Shown here piece by piece: positions 17,429 to 26,085 of a stretch of 64,000 bases of DNA. Made by a program: the position numbers and the translations under genes. Source of the stretch: Magnetococcus sp. PR-3 (GTDB lineage Bacteria; Pseudomonadota; Magnetococcia; Magnetococcales; Magnetococcaceae). Below the pieces are notes generated by a model. It worked only from the letters and a program-made list of their open reading frames with translations. It ran no database searches and was not told where the DNA came from. Numbering within the stretch: the stretch's first letter is position 1; each line of letters begins with the position of its first letter. The stretch is from positions 1-64,000 of the forward strand of contig NZ_JBAHUQ010000005.1 of the NCBI RefSeq assembly GCF_036689865.1, read 5' to 3'.

Positions 17429-18796
17429 TTATCCACCCATTTTTGAGGGATCTGGCAGATGCTTAAGGGCCTCTTCAATGGCGCTTTGAGGATAAGGATA
17501 ATCCTCTAACTCCCCGGAGAAGAAACGGTCATAGGAGGTCATGTCAAAGTGCCCATGCCCAGAGAGGGTGAAGAAGATGGTCTCTTCTTTACCTTCCTCT
17601 TTACAGCGCAGGGCCTCTTCAATGGCACCCCGGATGGCGTGGTTGGATTCAGGTGCCGGGATAATACCTTCCGCCTGGGAGAAGGTAACCCCAGCACGGA
17701 AGGTATCCAACTGATCCACCGCACGGGCTTCAATAATTTTGTCATGCACCAATTGGGAGACCTGGCTGGAATCCCCATGATAGCGCAAACCCCCGGCATG
17801 GATACCAGGTGGGGTAAAGTCATGACCCAGTGTGTACTGCATCATCATGGGGGTCAGACCTGCCACATCGCCAAAGTCATAGGCAAAATGACCACGGGTC
17901 AGTGTGGGGCAGGAGCTGGGCTCCATGGCCAATAGGCGAATGTTTTTACCGGCGGCTTTATCCGCAATAAAGGGGAAAGCCGTACCCGCAAAGTTAGATC
18001 CACCACCGCAGCAGCCAATCACGACATCTGGGTAATCACCGACTTTTTCAAACTGTTTTTTAGCTTCTAAACCAATAATGGTCTGGTGTAGGCACACATG
18101 GTTCAACACAGAACCCAAGGAGTAGTTGGTATCGGCATCCTGCATCGCCAACTCAACTGCTTCAGAAATGGCAATACCCAAGGAACCGGGGCTATCTGGG
18201 GATTTTGCCAGGATATTACGACCGGATTCTGTACGGTCAGAGGGGCTGGCAAACACTTTGGCCCCCCAGGTTTCCATCATGGAACGGCGGAAAGGCTTTT
18301 GGTGATAGCTCACTTTCACCATATAGACTTCCACTTCCAAACCGAACATCTGCCCCGCAAAGGAGATGGAGCTACCCCATTGGCCAGCGCCTGTCTCAGT
18401 AGTCAGGCGTTTAATGCCCGCCTGTTTGTTGTAATAGGCTTGGGGTACGGCACTGTTGGGTTTATGGGATCCAGCCGGACTTACCCCTTCATACTTGTAG
18501 TAAATCTTGGCCGGTGTTCCCAGAGCTTTTTCCAGGCGGTGGGCACGGAACATGGGGGCAGGGCGCCACAAAGAGAGAATTTGACGCACCTCTTCTGGAA
18601 TATCAATCCAGCGTTCATCGGTCATCTCTTGCCGCAAAATTTCAGGTGGGAAGATCATACCCATCATTTCCGGCGTAACCGGTTTGCCGTCTGGTCCCAG
18701 AGGAGGAGGGGGACGGTTAGGCATATCAGCGGTAATGTTGTACCACTGGGTGGGCATCTCTGACTCTTCAAGCAGAATTTTGGTTTGCATCTGCAT
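17429..18796 (-). CDS. trpB: TrpB2-type tryptophan synthase beta chain
   Basis: PLP-dependent beta-replacement enzyme that makes tryptophan from indole and serine. At 455 residues with the long N-terminal part and [14 protein letters not shown], it belongs to the TrpB2 class, which usually works without TrpA. The PLP lysine is in [14 protein letters not shown], the substrate motif is ETGAGQWG, and the phosphate loop is [10 protein letters not shown]. No trpA lies nearby, in keeping with stand-alone indole scavenging. ATG 18790 has AAGGG eight bases upstream; ATG 18796, used here, has it only two bases away, so two residues at the start are uncertain. An FNR-type box lies 180 bases upstream. 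Confidence 0.92.
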   Translation of the reverse strand: MQMQTKILLEESEMPTQWYNITADMPNRPPPPLGPDGKPVTPEMMGMIFPPEILRQEMTDERWIDIPEEVRQILSLWRPAPMFRAHRLEKALGTPAKIYYKYEGVSPAGSHKPNSAVPQAYYNKQAGIKRLTTETGAGQWGSSISFAGQMFGLEVEVYMVKVSYHQKPFRRSMMETWGAKVFASPSDRTESGRNILAKSPDSPGSLGIAISEAVELAMQDADTNYSLGSVLNHVCLHQTIIGLEAKKQFEKVGDYPDVVIGCCGGGSNFAGTAFPFIADKAAGKNIRLLAMEPSSCPTLTRGHFAYDFGDVAGLTPMMMQYTLGHDFTPPGIHAGGLRYHGDSSQVSQLVHDKIIEARAVDQLDTFRAGVTFSQAEGIIPAPESNHAIRGAIEEALRCKEEGKEETIFFTLSGHGHFDMTSYDRFFSGELEDYPYPQSAIEEALKHLPDPSKMGG

Positions 18797-18975
18797 ATCC
18801 CTTTGTCTGAAGCGGGCAATAGGGGTTATTCGTTATGTAAATTGCAACCATAACGGAAACTTATAGCGATAAATCGGGCTGTGGGACTAATTTAAAGAGA
18901 ACCGGCTTTGGCTGCAAGTCTCATATCTCTTTAGCCATGTATTGTCAGGTCTCTTGCAGAGGTTTAAGGTGGTTG

Positions 18976-18989
18976 TTGATGCAAATCAA
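18976..18989. promoter_or_regulatory. FNR/CRP-family box TTGAT-N4-ATCAA
   Basis: TTGATGCAAATCAA matches the FNR/ANR half-sites perfectly. It lies in the divergent region of trpB2 (-) and the dienelactone hydrolase gene (+), only 27 bases before the latter's ATG, so activation of that gene from the usual -41.5 position is impossible with this start; repression, or action on trpB2, fits better. Confidence 0.55.
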
Positions 18990-19015
18990 ACTCATGGGTA
19001 AAGGGAGAGTCTCAC

Positions 19016-19807
19016 ATGCGTAGTTTATTAAAATGGGCTGGGGTGGCCATGGCCGTGGTGTGGTCGGTGCCAGCCTGGGCCGCGATTCATGAACAGGAGA
19101 TACCCTATAACGATGGTCAGACTCAATTGGCTGGGTATTTGGTTTGGGACGATCAATTTAGCGGTAAACGTCCCGGTGTTTTGGTGGTACATGAGTGGTG
19201 GGGGTTGAATGATTATGCCAAAAGTCGGGCGCGGCAGTTGGCAAGTATGGGCTATATTGCCTTTGCGGCGGATATGTATGGCAAAGGTCATGTGACCGAA
19301 CATGCCAAAGAGGCAAAAGGTTGGATGAAGCAGGTCACCGCCAATGTGGCAGGGTGGCGTAAACGTGCCGATTTGGCGCTAAGTCAGCTTAAAGCTTCAC
19401 CTTTGGTGGATGCTCAGCGGGTTGCGGCTGTGGGGTACTGTTTTGGGGGGGGGACGGTCATGCAGATGGCCTATGGTGGCTCAGACCTGTTGGGTGTGGC
19501 CTCTTTCCACGGTCCACTACCTCCACCGGAAGAGGCGGATTATCCGCAGATTAAGGCCAAAATTTTTGCGGCCCATGGTGATGCAGATACCTTTATCCCG
19601 GCCAAACGGATTGAGACTTTCCAGCAGCGTTTGAGTGCAGCCGGAGCAGATTGGCAGCTCTTACGCTATGGTGGTGTGGTGCACAGCTTTACCAACCCAT
19701 CTGCCGATGGTAGCTGGATGCCCGTGGTTAAATATGATGAAAAAGCCGATCGGCGCTCCTGGGCAGCCTTTAAGCATTTTCTGGATGAGCTGTTTTGGTC
19801 TAAATAA
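19016..19807 (+). CDS. Exported dienelactone hydrolase-family protein
   Basis: Alpha/beta hydrolase of 263 residues with a signal peptide (MRSLLKWAGVAMAVVWSVPAWA). The dienelactone hydrolase triad is visible: nucleophile Cys142 in VGYCFGGG, Asp191 in HGDADTF and His223 in GGVVHSF. The conserved VVHEWWGLN stretch supplies Glu60 and the oxyanion region. Family members open lactone rings or act as general carboxylesterases; the export signal and lack of aromatic-degradation neighbours argue against a catabolic chlorocatechol role. GGGAGAG precedes the ATG. It is a single gene with its own terminator. Confidence 0.88.
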   Translation: MRSLLKWAGVAMAVVWSVPAWAAIHEQEIPYNDGQTQLAGYLVWDDQFSGKRPGVLVVHEWWGLNDYAKSRARQLASMGYIAFAADMYGKGHVTEHAKEAKGWMKQVTANVAGWRKRADLALSQLKASPLVDAQRVAAVGYCFGGGTVMQMAYGGSDLLGVASFHGPLPPPEEADYPQIKAKIFAAHGDADTFIPAKRIETFQQRLSAAGADWQLLRYGGVVHSFTNPSADGSWMPVVKYDEKADRRSWAAFKHFLDELFWSK

Positions 19808-19826
19808 TAGCGGTGTATCAGAGGAG

Positions 19827-19855
19827 TGGGTCGCATGGGTGCGGCCCATTTTTTT
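19827..19855 (+). terminator. Terminator after the dienelactone hydrolase
   Basis: TGGGTCGCA pairs with TGCGGCCCA (one G-T pair) around a four-base loop and runs into seven T residues. It ends just before the convergent transglycosylase stop at 19858. Confidence 0.8.
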
Positions 19856-19857
19856 GG

Positions 19858-20460
19858 CTAGCGGTACTGTTTGTAAAAGCGGATCACTTTACGCACGTAG
19901 TTTTGGGTTTCGCGGTAAGGGGGTATACGGTTACCGTAACGTCGAACGGCCCCTTCACCTGCATTGTATGCAGCGAGGGTGAGTTTAATGTTGTTTTTGT
20001 ATTTACGCATCAGATAGCGCAAATGCCGACTACCTGCCTGGATGTTCTCTTGGGGGTCGGTACGGTCAGATACCCCATACATACGGGCTGTTTGTGGCAT
20101 GAGCTGCATCAACCCTACGGCCCCTTTATGGGAGACCACATTGGGATCAAAATCAGACTCAGCACGGATGACCGCTTTGACCAAGCCGGCATCCAGACCA
20201 TAGCGTTTGGCCATGTTGCGAATGGTGCTTTCAAAGCGTTTAGGATTGCCGCCACGGCTGGAACGTGCTGTAAACGTAGGGGTCGTTAGGCGTTGTCCAT
20301 GCTTATTAATACGCATTAAACGCCGATAGCGGGGATCATTGGCACGGTCGGATAGGTGGATGACACCATTGGCATCGACAAAAGCGTAGATATCTGCCGC
20401 GGCGGGTGCGGCAGTGCATAGAACCATGAGAAGTGCTGAAAATCCCAGCAGGCGGATCAT
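19858..20460 (-). CDS. Lytic transglycosylase (SLT domain) with DUF4124-like N-terminus
   Basis: Exported murein-cleaving enzyme. A signal peptide (MIRLLGFSALLMVL to AAADIYA) leads into a DUF4124-like segment (IYAFVDANGVIHLSDR), then an SLT domain with catalytic Glu in KAVIRAESDFDPN, the GAVGLMQLMPQTA motif, the NIQAGSRHLRYL motif and AAYNAGEGAVRRYG. It cleaves the MurNAc-GlcNAc bond forming anhydro ends during wall remodelling. The frame is open to 20478. ATG 20460 is used because it begins a standard signal peptide and has AGGTG upstream. Confidence 0.9.
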   Translation of the reverse strand: MIRLLGFSALLMVLCTAAPAAADIYAFVDANGVIHLSDRANDPRYRRLMRINKHGQRLTTPTFTARSSRGGNPKRFESTIRNMAKRYGLDAGLVKAVIRAESDFDPNVVSHKGAVGLMQLMPQTARMYGVSDRTDPQENIQAGSRHLRYLMRKYKNNIKLTLAAYNAGEGAVRRYGNRIPPYRETQNYVRKVIRFYKQYR

Positions 20461-20543
20461 CGGTGTGTCACACCTCATGTTGGTGTTAGAGGTACCCGGG
20501 ACCTACAATCCGATGTGGTCAGCTTGGGGGTTGGTACAGAAGC

Positions 20544-20578
20544 AAAAGGCTGGGTGTAATCCTTGCACCCAGCCTTTT
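20544..20578 (-). terminator. Terminator after the cyclophilin gene
   Basis: AAAAGGCTGGGTG pairs with CACCCAGCCTTTT, giving A and T runs on both sides. It lies between the cyclophilin stop (20635) and the transglycosylase start, and would end the former on the minus strand. Confidence 0.75.
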
Positions 20579-20634
20579 ACTATACCAGATCCTACACAAC
20601 TGTGTGGCAAAACTGCCCAGACAGTTGCTGTAGA

Positions 20635-21276
20635 TTATTCCTGGGTGGCTTTATTAATGAGGATGGGTGTAACCGGCACATCTTGGTGAAAGCCTTTGTT
20701 TCCGGTGGGCTGGGCAACCATTTCGTCCACCACATCCATACCTTCAATGACCTCACCAAACACAGCGTAACCAAAGTCACGACCACCATGGTTCAGGAAG
20801 TCGTTGTCGCTTACATTGATGAAGAACTGACTGGTGGCACTGTCGACAACCTGGGTGCGGGCCATGGCGATGGAACCACGCTTGTTGGTCAGGCCATTGT
20901 CGGCTTCGTTCTTAATTGGCTTGTCAGTTGCCTTTTCATTCATGTCAGCATCCATACCGCCGCACTGAGCCATAAAGCCAGGGATAATGCGGTGGAAGAT
21001 GGTGCCATCATAATGGCCTTTTTTGACATAGTTCAGAAAATTCTCGGTGCTGATGGGGGCTTTGTCGGCATCCAACTGCAGTTTGATATCACCCATGGTG
21101 GTGGAAAGCGTCACGATCACAGGTTTGGCTCCTTTGGTTATATGCGTTGCCGCATTATCGGTGGTGTTCTTTGTGGTATTACCCGTTGCATTCTCGCCAA
21201 AGCAGGCGGTGAGCATAAGTGTTAAGCCCACCATCATCCACCAGGGAGAACGTTTGAAAAGTCGAGAGAAGAACAT
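20635..21276 (-). CDS. Cyclophilin-type peptidyl-prolyl isomerase, lipoprotein
   Basis: Proline cis-trans isomerase helping folding of envelope proteins. A lipoprotein signal (hydrophobic run ending LTACFG) anchors it, followed by a short Asn/Thr-rich spacer and a compact cyclophilin domain from about residue 50. Core motifs are [29 protein letters not shown] and [20 protein letters not shown] (active-site Arg, Phe, Gln). The minimal domain of about 160 residues matches bacterial PpiA/PpiB. AAGGA lies six bases before ATG 21276. Confidence 0.9.
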   Translation of the reverse strand: MFFSRLFKRSPWWMMVGLTLMLTACFGENATGNTTKNTTDNAATHITKGAKPVIVTLSTTMGDIKLQLDADKAPISTENFLNYVKKGHYDGTIFHRIIPGFMAQCGGMDADMNEKATDKPIKNEADNGLTNKRGSIAMARTQVVDSATSQFFINVSDNDFLNHGGRDFGYAVFGEVIEGMDVVDEMVAQPTGNKGFHQDVPVTPILINKATQE

Positions 21277-21515
21277 AGAGGTTCCTTTAGATTAAAATAA
21301 ATGAATCCCTGATCTCTACAGGACTCTATAAAAGAGAGAAAGCACTATACCTTATCTGCCGGGATGCTCCAAGCGTAAGCGATATGACAACTGTGTGACA
21401 TTATCAAAAGTTACGCAGTTGAACTTCACAGGGTGGATGAAATCCCGTAAACTCCGGCGCGGGTCCTGGTGGTTGAGTATCCTTGCCATTTCTGTTTGAA
21501 AGAGTAGCGTCGACC

Positions 21516-22418
21516 GTGAAATTTGCAGCGATTGATATTGGCTCTAATGCCGTTCGTCTTTTTATTGCCCATGTCTATGAGACGGGTCAGTCCATACCTA
21601 TTGTGCGTAAGGATGATCTCTATCGTGTGCCCTTACGTTTGGGTGCAGATGCTTTTATCCGTGGTGAAATAACCCCACAAACAGAAGATCAGTTTGTGAC
21701 GATCATGCAGGCATTTAGAAAGTTGATTGATTTTTTTCAACCAACGGATTGTATTGCTTGTGCCACCTCTGCCCTACGTACCGCCCGTAACGGTCGTGAA
21801 GTGGTTATGCGTGTCAGCCGTGAAGCCAACATCAATATTGAAATTATTGAGGGCCAGCGGGAAGCGGAGTTGATTGCACTTAACCGTTCCGATGGTCGAT
21901 TTGATCAAGATGATTTTCTGTTTATTGATGTGGGTGGGGGTTCAACAGAGTTAACCTTGCTCTCCCAGGGTCGTCAGCTGGATGCACGCTCCTTTCCCAT
22001 TGGTACCGTACGTTTGAAGGAAAATTTGGTCGACTCGGTGATTTGGGATGAGATGAAACGGTGGATTAAAGCCCAAACGGTCTCTTTCCCGAATCTTACC
22101 GCCATTGGTTCTGGGGGTAATATCAATAAACTGGTGCGCATGGGTGGGGATAAACGGGCCAAGAAAATGAAGCGGGATGAGATTAGTAAGGTGCTGAAAA
22201 TGCTCAAGGGCATGACCTATGAGCAGCGTATGCGCGAGTTGGGTCTGCGTCCTGACCGTGCGGATGTTATTGTACCGGCCGGTGAGATTTTTGTCAGTGC
22301 CATGAAGTGGGCGAAGGTAAAGAGTATTGTCGTGCCACAGTTTGGTCTTTCAGATGGCATGGTCCACTACCTGTATCGGCGACATACGGAAGCGCAGGGT
22401 GGGCGGATTATTGACTAG
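21516..22418 (+). CDS. Ppx/GppA-family phosphatase
   Basis: Actin-like-fold enzyme that hydrolyses polyphosphate ends or the gamma phosphate of pppGpp. About 300 residues (single Ppx/GppA domain, no C-terminal HD domain). Motifs: AAIDIGSNAVRLFI (phosphate 1), ATSALRTARNG, IEIIEGQREAELI and VDVGGGSTEL-like FIDVGGGSTELTL (phosphate 2), and AIGSGGNINK. GTG 21516 places the first motif at residues 3-16, as is normal; the frame is open to TTG 21483. A small alarmone synthetase lies 900 bases downstream on the same strand, suggesting a (p)ppGpp link. Confidence 0.88.
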   Translation: MKFAAIDIGSNAVRLFIAHVYETGQSIPIVRKDDLYRVPLRLGADAFIRGEITPQTEDQFVTIMQAFRKLIDFFQPTDCIACATSALRTARNGREVVMRVSREANINIEIIEGQREAELIALNRSDGRFDQDDFLFIDVGGGSTELTLLSQGRQLDARSFPIGTVRLKENLVDSVIWDEMKRWIKAQTVSFPNLTAIGSGGNINKLVRMGGDKRAKKMKRDEISKVLKMLKGMTYEQRMRELGLRPDRADVIVPAGEIFVSAMKWAKVKSIVVPQFGLSDGMVHYLYRRHTEAQGGRIID

Positions 22419-22489
22419 TCTCGTTATGGGACGAGACCACAGCAGGGATTTTATCCGCCATAGGGTGTTTTTCAGCCCTTATCCCTACC

Positions 22490-22518
22490 AAAGGGGAAAG
22501 ATGCTCCTCTTTCCCCCT
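22490..22518 (-). terminator. Possible terminator after the glycine-zipper lipoprotein
   Basis: GGGGAAAGA and TCTTTCCCC form a 9-bp perfect stem with a six-base loop, 20 bases beyond the lipoprotein stop on the minus strand. The T run after it is weak. Confidence 0.45.
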
Positions 22519-22537
22519 ATGCTTAAGCAACCCGGTG

Positions 22538-23011
22538 TTATGAGTTGACCATCTTCCAGGTTCCATCCCGTTTACGGCACGCACGCTGGGTGGCGGTTTC
22601 TGGGCGGCCATCAATCCACACCTTAATGTTCGCATCGCGGCAGACACGACCTCGCATGCGTTGGGCGGGTTTGGGGGTAACGGCATAGCGTCGCCCGGTA
22701 TCGGGGTTAACCCACTTTGTGGTTTTATAGGAGGGGGTGGTCTCCAGGGTTTCATTCAGATGTAAGCGGTCCTGCTTATCCATCTCATTGCCAATACCAT
22801 AGCCGATCAAACCACCCACAGCGGCACCGAGCAGGGCATTGCGCTCTTTATGTTTGCTTTGACCAAGCAGGCTGCCCGCCAAACCGCCCACCAGGGCCCC
22901 TGTTACGGCACCACTTTGGGCGCGGTTTTGCGGGGTTGCGCAACCGCTGAGCAACAAAAGGGCAGCCAGCCCCATGGTCATCCACTTAAACATGCCCTTA
23001 TTGCTTTTCAT
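22538..23011 (-). CDS. Glycine-zipper outer-membrane lipoprotein (17-kDa antigen type)
   Basis: About 157 residues with a lipobox (ALLLLSGC), then two glycine-zipper stretches (TGALVGGLAGSLLG and LGAAVGGLIGYGIGNEMD) typical of the Rickettsia 17-kDa surface antigen/SlyB family. The C-terminal half holds the family's short soluble domain with WVNPDTGRRYAVTP and a Cys pair. Such proteins stabilise the outer membrane. ATG 23011 is used because AAGGTGAG precedes it; the frame continues to 23056 without a better start. Confidence 0.82.
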   Translation of the reverse strand: MKSNKGMFKWMTMGLAALLLLSGCATPQNRAQSGAVTGALVGGLAGSLLGQSKHKERNALLGAAVGGLIGYGIGNEMDKQDRLHLNETLETTPSYKTTKWVNPDTGRRYAVTPKPAQRMRGRVCRDANIKVWIDGRPETATQRACRKRDGTWKMVNS

Positions 23012-23295
23012 GACGCTCACCTTTTGTAAAAACCGGCTCTTTTTCCCGGTGTACATTCAAAACGACTAGAAAATCACCCTAAAGCGGGTCACAACAACCG
23101 AATTTCACTTCCCATTGTCCCACGGATGCCGGAATATGACTCGATGGGTTCGATGCCCATACCAATAGGAAGCATAGTGGGATAGGAAATGCTTAGACCT
23201 TTTTTTGGCCAATGGCATTCTTGGTGTACTGTTTTTTCCCCTATGGCCTGTAACCGACTCTGGAAAAGCCCGGTGTAAACCGGTGGATAGCTGCA

Positions 23296-24405
23296 ATGGA
23301 CAGTGTGGACGATATCACCGTAGATCAAATCATGGAGCGCTATGACGAGCGTCGTTCGCTTTATGAGGATTTTAAAAACCGCCAGGTAACCCTGCTGACG
23401 GAATTTCTGAAAGAGAACGGCCCTCATGTCTTCTCTATTTCAGGAAGGGTCAAGGAGCGGGAGAGTCTGCGCCGGAAACTGAGCCGTCCCGGCAGCAAAT
23501 ATACCCGGCTGGAAGAGGTGCAGGATCTGGTGGGCATACGGATCGTGACCTTCTTTGAAGAGGAGGTTGACCAGGTTGCTGAGGTGATCCGCAAAGAGTT
23601 TAAGATCAATGAAGCGCATATTCTGGATCGTGGCGAGGCGCTGGATCCGGAGCGTTGGGGTTACCGTTCTCGCTACTACAATGTAGGGTTGCTGGATAAC
23701 CGCCTGAAGTTGATTGAATACAAACGATTTGTGGGTTGTGCTGCTGAGATCCAGGTGCGCAGCTTGTTGCAGCACGCTTGGGCAGAAATTGAAACCCAGA
23801 TGGGTTACACCAGTCGCGATACTTTTCCGAAAGAGCGCCGTCGTCAGTTTTCCCGGATTGCAGGTATGTTGGAACTGGCGGATCAAGAGTTTAATGAGAC
23901 CAACCGTTTTCTTAAACCCTACCGGCAACGCATGGTGGAGCAGGTGGCGTCTGGTCACGATAATCCTCTTCCTGCGGATATGCAGCGTGACCCCATCGGT
24001 AACGATTCACTCACTCAGTTTATTCAGGAAAATGCGTTGGTCCGGGAGATGGACGCACGCTTGGCCCAGTTGATCAATGTCTCCTTGGAAGATAATGGTG
24101 ATTTTATTGATGAGGTAGCCACCCACCTCTCTTATCTGAACCTTGGTACCATCACGGCACTGGAGAATGAGCTGCGCATGCAGCGCAAAACCATTCTGGG
24201 TATTGCCAAACAGATTTTTGATCGCCAGGGGAACAAGGAGTTCTCGGCGCTGTGGCGTGGTATCTCCATCTATATGCTGAGCTATACCCTATCGGCTGTG
24301 GCTGAAAAGTCCGAACCGCTTCTACACGGTTTAGATCGCACAGAAATTGGACCTCTTATGGCCCGCTCACCTTTTGATGATGATAGTGAGCTCGCCCCCT
24401 GGTAA
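23296..24405 (+). CDS. RelA/SpoT-domain alarmone synthetase, single domain with long C-terminus
   Basis: Makes (p)ppGpp from ATP and GDP/GTP. The synthetase domain spans about 35-205: the Arg/Lys G-loop SGRVKERESLRRKL, DLVGIRIVTFF, GYRSRYYNV, and EIQVRSLLQHAWAEIETQMGY (catalytic Glu, Gln, Arg and Trp). There is no hydrolase, TGS or ACT domain, so it is a small alarmone synthetase, but an extra helical region of about 160 residues follows. In most synthetases the motif reads GYRSxHxxV; here the His position is Tyr, which may change nucleotide handling. The start ATG 23296 gives a normal N-terminus. A hairpin terminator follows. Confidence 0.85.
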   Translation: MDSVDDITVDQIMERYDERRSLYEDFKNRQVTLLTEFLKENGPHVFSISGRVKERESLRRKLSRPGSKYTRLEEVQDLVGIRIVTFFEEEVDQVAEVIRKEFKINEAHILDRGEALDPERWGYRSRYYNVGLLDNRLKLIEYKRFVGCAAEIQVRSLLQHAWAEIETQMGYTSRDTFPKERRRQFSRIAGMLELADQEFNETNRFLKPYRQRMVEQVASGHDNPLPADMQRDPIGNDSLTQFIQENALVREMDARLAQLINVSLEDNGDFIDEVATHLSYLNLGTITALENELRMQRKTILGIAKQIFDRQGNKEFSALWRGISIYMLSYTLSAVAEKSEPLLHGLDRTEIGPLMARSPFDDDSELAPW

Positions 24406-24438
24406 GTGACGAGAGGCCATTGATGAGGGATTATCTAA

Positions 24439-24474
24439 CCCCGAGGAAGCTACCTTCCTCGGGGTTTGTCTTTT
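24439..24474 (+). terminator. Terminator after the alarmone synthetase
   Basis: An 11-bp perfect stem (CCCCGAGGAAG with CTTCCTCGGGG), four-base loop, then TTTGTCTTTT, 33 bases after the stop. Confidence 0.88.
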
Positions 24475-24512
24475 CTACATAGATTCTGATCTTTTATAAA
24501 GATCAACAAAAG

Positions 24513-25046
24513 ATGAGTAGAAAAATCATGACAAATCAAAAATATGTCTATCTATGGGCTCTATTGGGGATGGCGACTGGGGTACAGCCAACGATGTTGC
24601 TGGCCGATATTTATACCTGTAAAGAGCGTTCAGGTATCACGACGTTGCGTAATTCAGCCTGTCCAGATGGGCAGGTACAGATCGATCATATGTTTACATC
24701 CCCCGCTGTATTAACACCACCCTCTCCTGAGCCTGATCAGGGCAAGCCAGCCCCACTGGAAGCATCAGGTATGGCCCCGCAGCTCCCCCCCCAGCCAACG
24801 GGCCAAATGTTGCAACCTACAAAGGGTATGGGTGCGCAAATTCTCCAAAATCCAAGGTATTTCCAATCTCTTATGAGGTTAGGTGCAAACCCTGAGGTAC
24901 AAAAACTGCTAAAAAATGCACAGTTTGTTAAGGCCATACAGAACAATACAGAACAAGTGCTTATGGGCCACTATGAGTATCGGGTATTGGCCAAAACCTA
25001 TCCCAACTTACGGGCAAAACTGTTGCAGTTGATCGCAGGGCAGTGA
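24513..25046 (+). CDS. Exported protein with DUF4124-like N-terminus
   Basis: 177 residues. A signal peptide (about 10-31) is followed by a segment resembling DUF4124 (IYTCKERSGITTLRNSACPDGQ) with two cysteines likely disulfide-bonded, a proline-rich linker (65-105), and a helical C-terminus that I do not recognise. Function unknown. ATG 24513 or ATG 24528 could start it; neither has a strong ribosome-binding site. Its stop overlaps the first GTG of the L,D-transpeptidase gene, and that coupling suggests a periplasmic wall-related role. Confidence 0.6.
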   Translation: MSRKIMTNQKYVYLWALLGMATGVQPTMLLADIYTCKERSGITTLRNSACPDGQVQIDHMFTSPAVLTPPSPEPDQGKPAPLEASGMAPQLPPQPTGQMLQPTKGMGAQILQNPRYFQSLMRLGANPEVQKLLKNAQFVKAIQNNTEQVLMGHYEYRVLAKTYPNLRAKLLQLIAGQ

Positions 25047-25582
25047 GGCATGTGGTGAAAAAAAGGCTGCTTGGCCTGGTGATCGTTCTCTTTGTGGTGG
25101 TTGCTCTGTTCTATGGGTTACGGTATCTACCCCGGACAATCCATAAGCCTATGCCTAAAGCAGCCAAAGTTCTGGTACACAAGCAGGCGCGTACGCTCTC
25201 ATTACTGGATGCTCAAAACCGCGTTATTAAGAGCTATACCATCGGCTTGGGTGATGCCCCTGTTGGGCATAAACAGCAGGAGGGGGATGAACGGACACCT
25301 GAGGGTGACTATGTGCTGGATTGGCGTAATGCCCGTAGCCGTTATCATCTCTCTTTACACATCTCCTACCCCAATGCAGAGGATCGTGCCCACGCCCAGG
25401 CCAGAGGCGTCTCACCCGGTGGGGCGATTATGATCCATGGCTTACCAAATGGTCTATCAGCTGCGGCAGATATGTTTGCCAACCGGGATTGGACCGATGG
25501 TTGTATCGCCGTCAATAATGAAGAGATTGAGGAGATCTGGGCATCGGTGGAGAACGGTACACCCATTCGCATCCTGCCTTAA
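25043..25582 (+). CDS. L,D-transpeptidase (YkuD domain), membrane-anchored
   Basis: Murein cross-linking or protein-attaching transpeptidase. One N-terminal membrane helix (about 7-26) anchors it in the periplasm. The YkuD domain runs from about 42 to the end: LLDAQNRVIKSYTIGLG, ERTPEGDYVLD, and the catalytic GAIMIHGLPN and DWTDGCIAVNN, giving the His and nucleophile Cys. The first GTG (25043) overlaps the upstream stop as GTGA; GTG 25055 has GAGG closer and may be the real start. It probably forms an operon with the preceding exported protein. Confidence 0.88.
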   Translation: MRHVVKKRLLGLVIVLFVVVALFYGLRYLPRTIHKPMPKAAKVLVHKQARTLSLLDAQNRVIKSYTIGLGDAPVGHKQQEGDERTPEGDYVLDWRNARSRYHLSLHISYPNAEDRAHAQARGVSPGGAIMIHGLPNGLSAAADMFANRDWTDGCIAVNNEEIEEIWASVENGTPIRILP

Positions 25583-25623
25583 CCTGCTCGATATCTCTTT
25601 ATCTTTCGTACTTGGAAGAGCCC

Positions 25624-26085
25624 ATGACAGAAGTGGTTGATACATTATTTATCTATGACCAACGTGTCGATGCCCATTGGATCTGTGCAGAGCAACCCTC
25701 AGAGCATGCGTTGGTGGTGTTGGCTGAGTCTGGGTATAAAGGGGTGCTCAATCTAGGCTTGCATGAGGCCCCTTATGCCTTGGAGGATGAGGCGGCTTCG
25801 GTCACAAACCTAAAGATGCGCTATCATCACATTCCCGTCTCTTTTACCAACCCCCAGGTGGCGAGCTATGAGGCTTTTGCAGCATTTCTTGACACCATCA
25901 AGGGGCAAAAATGGCTGATCCATTGCGCGGATAATAAACGGGTTTCTATTTTTATGGCGCTTTATCAATTACAGCAGCAGGCTTGGTCGACACAAAAAGC
26001 GGTGTTGTGGATTGCACAAGCTTGGCAACCCGATCGTGTGTGGGCCGAGTTTTTGGGACAGGTACGGGAGCGTATGCTAGCGTGA
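25624..26085 (+). CDS. Protein-tyrosine-phosphatase-like protein
   Basis: 153 residues with a cysteine-phosphatase fold pattern: [26 protein letters not shown] near the start, [15 protein letters not shown] in the middle, then the P-loop region [12 protein letters not shown]. The spacing is Cys-x4-Arg, not the Cys-x5-Arg of active tyrosine phosphatases; a group of bacterial proteins with HCAANMRVS-like loops shares this. It may be active on unusual substrates or inactive. ATG 25624 is used; GGAAGAG is just upstream and the frame is open to TTG 25612. Its end overlaps the convergent kinase gene's end by nine bases. Confidence 0.65.
   Translation: MTEVVDTLFIYDQRVDAHWICAEQPSEHALVVLAESGYKGVLNLGLHEAPYALEDEAASVTNLKMRYHHIPVSFTNPQVASYEAFAAFLDTIKGQKWLIHCADNKRVSIFMALYQLQQQAWSTQKAVLWIAQAWQPDRVWAEFLGQVRERMLA

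Noticed and set aside
19841-19848. Possible tRNA or small RNA in plus-strand intergenic regions generally
   Set aside because: Searched for GGTTCGA-type T loops and cloverleaf pairings by eye; none held up.
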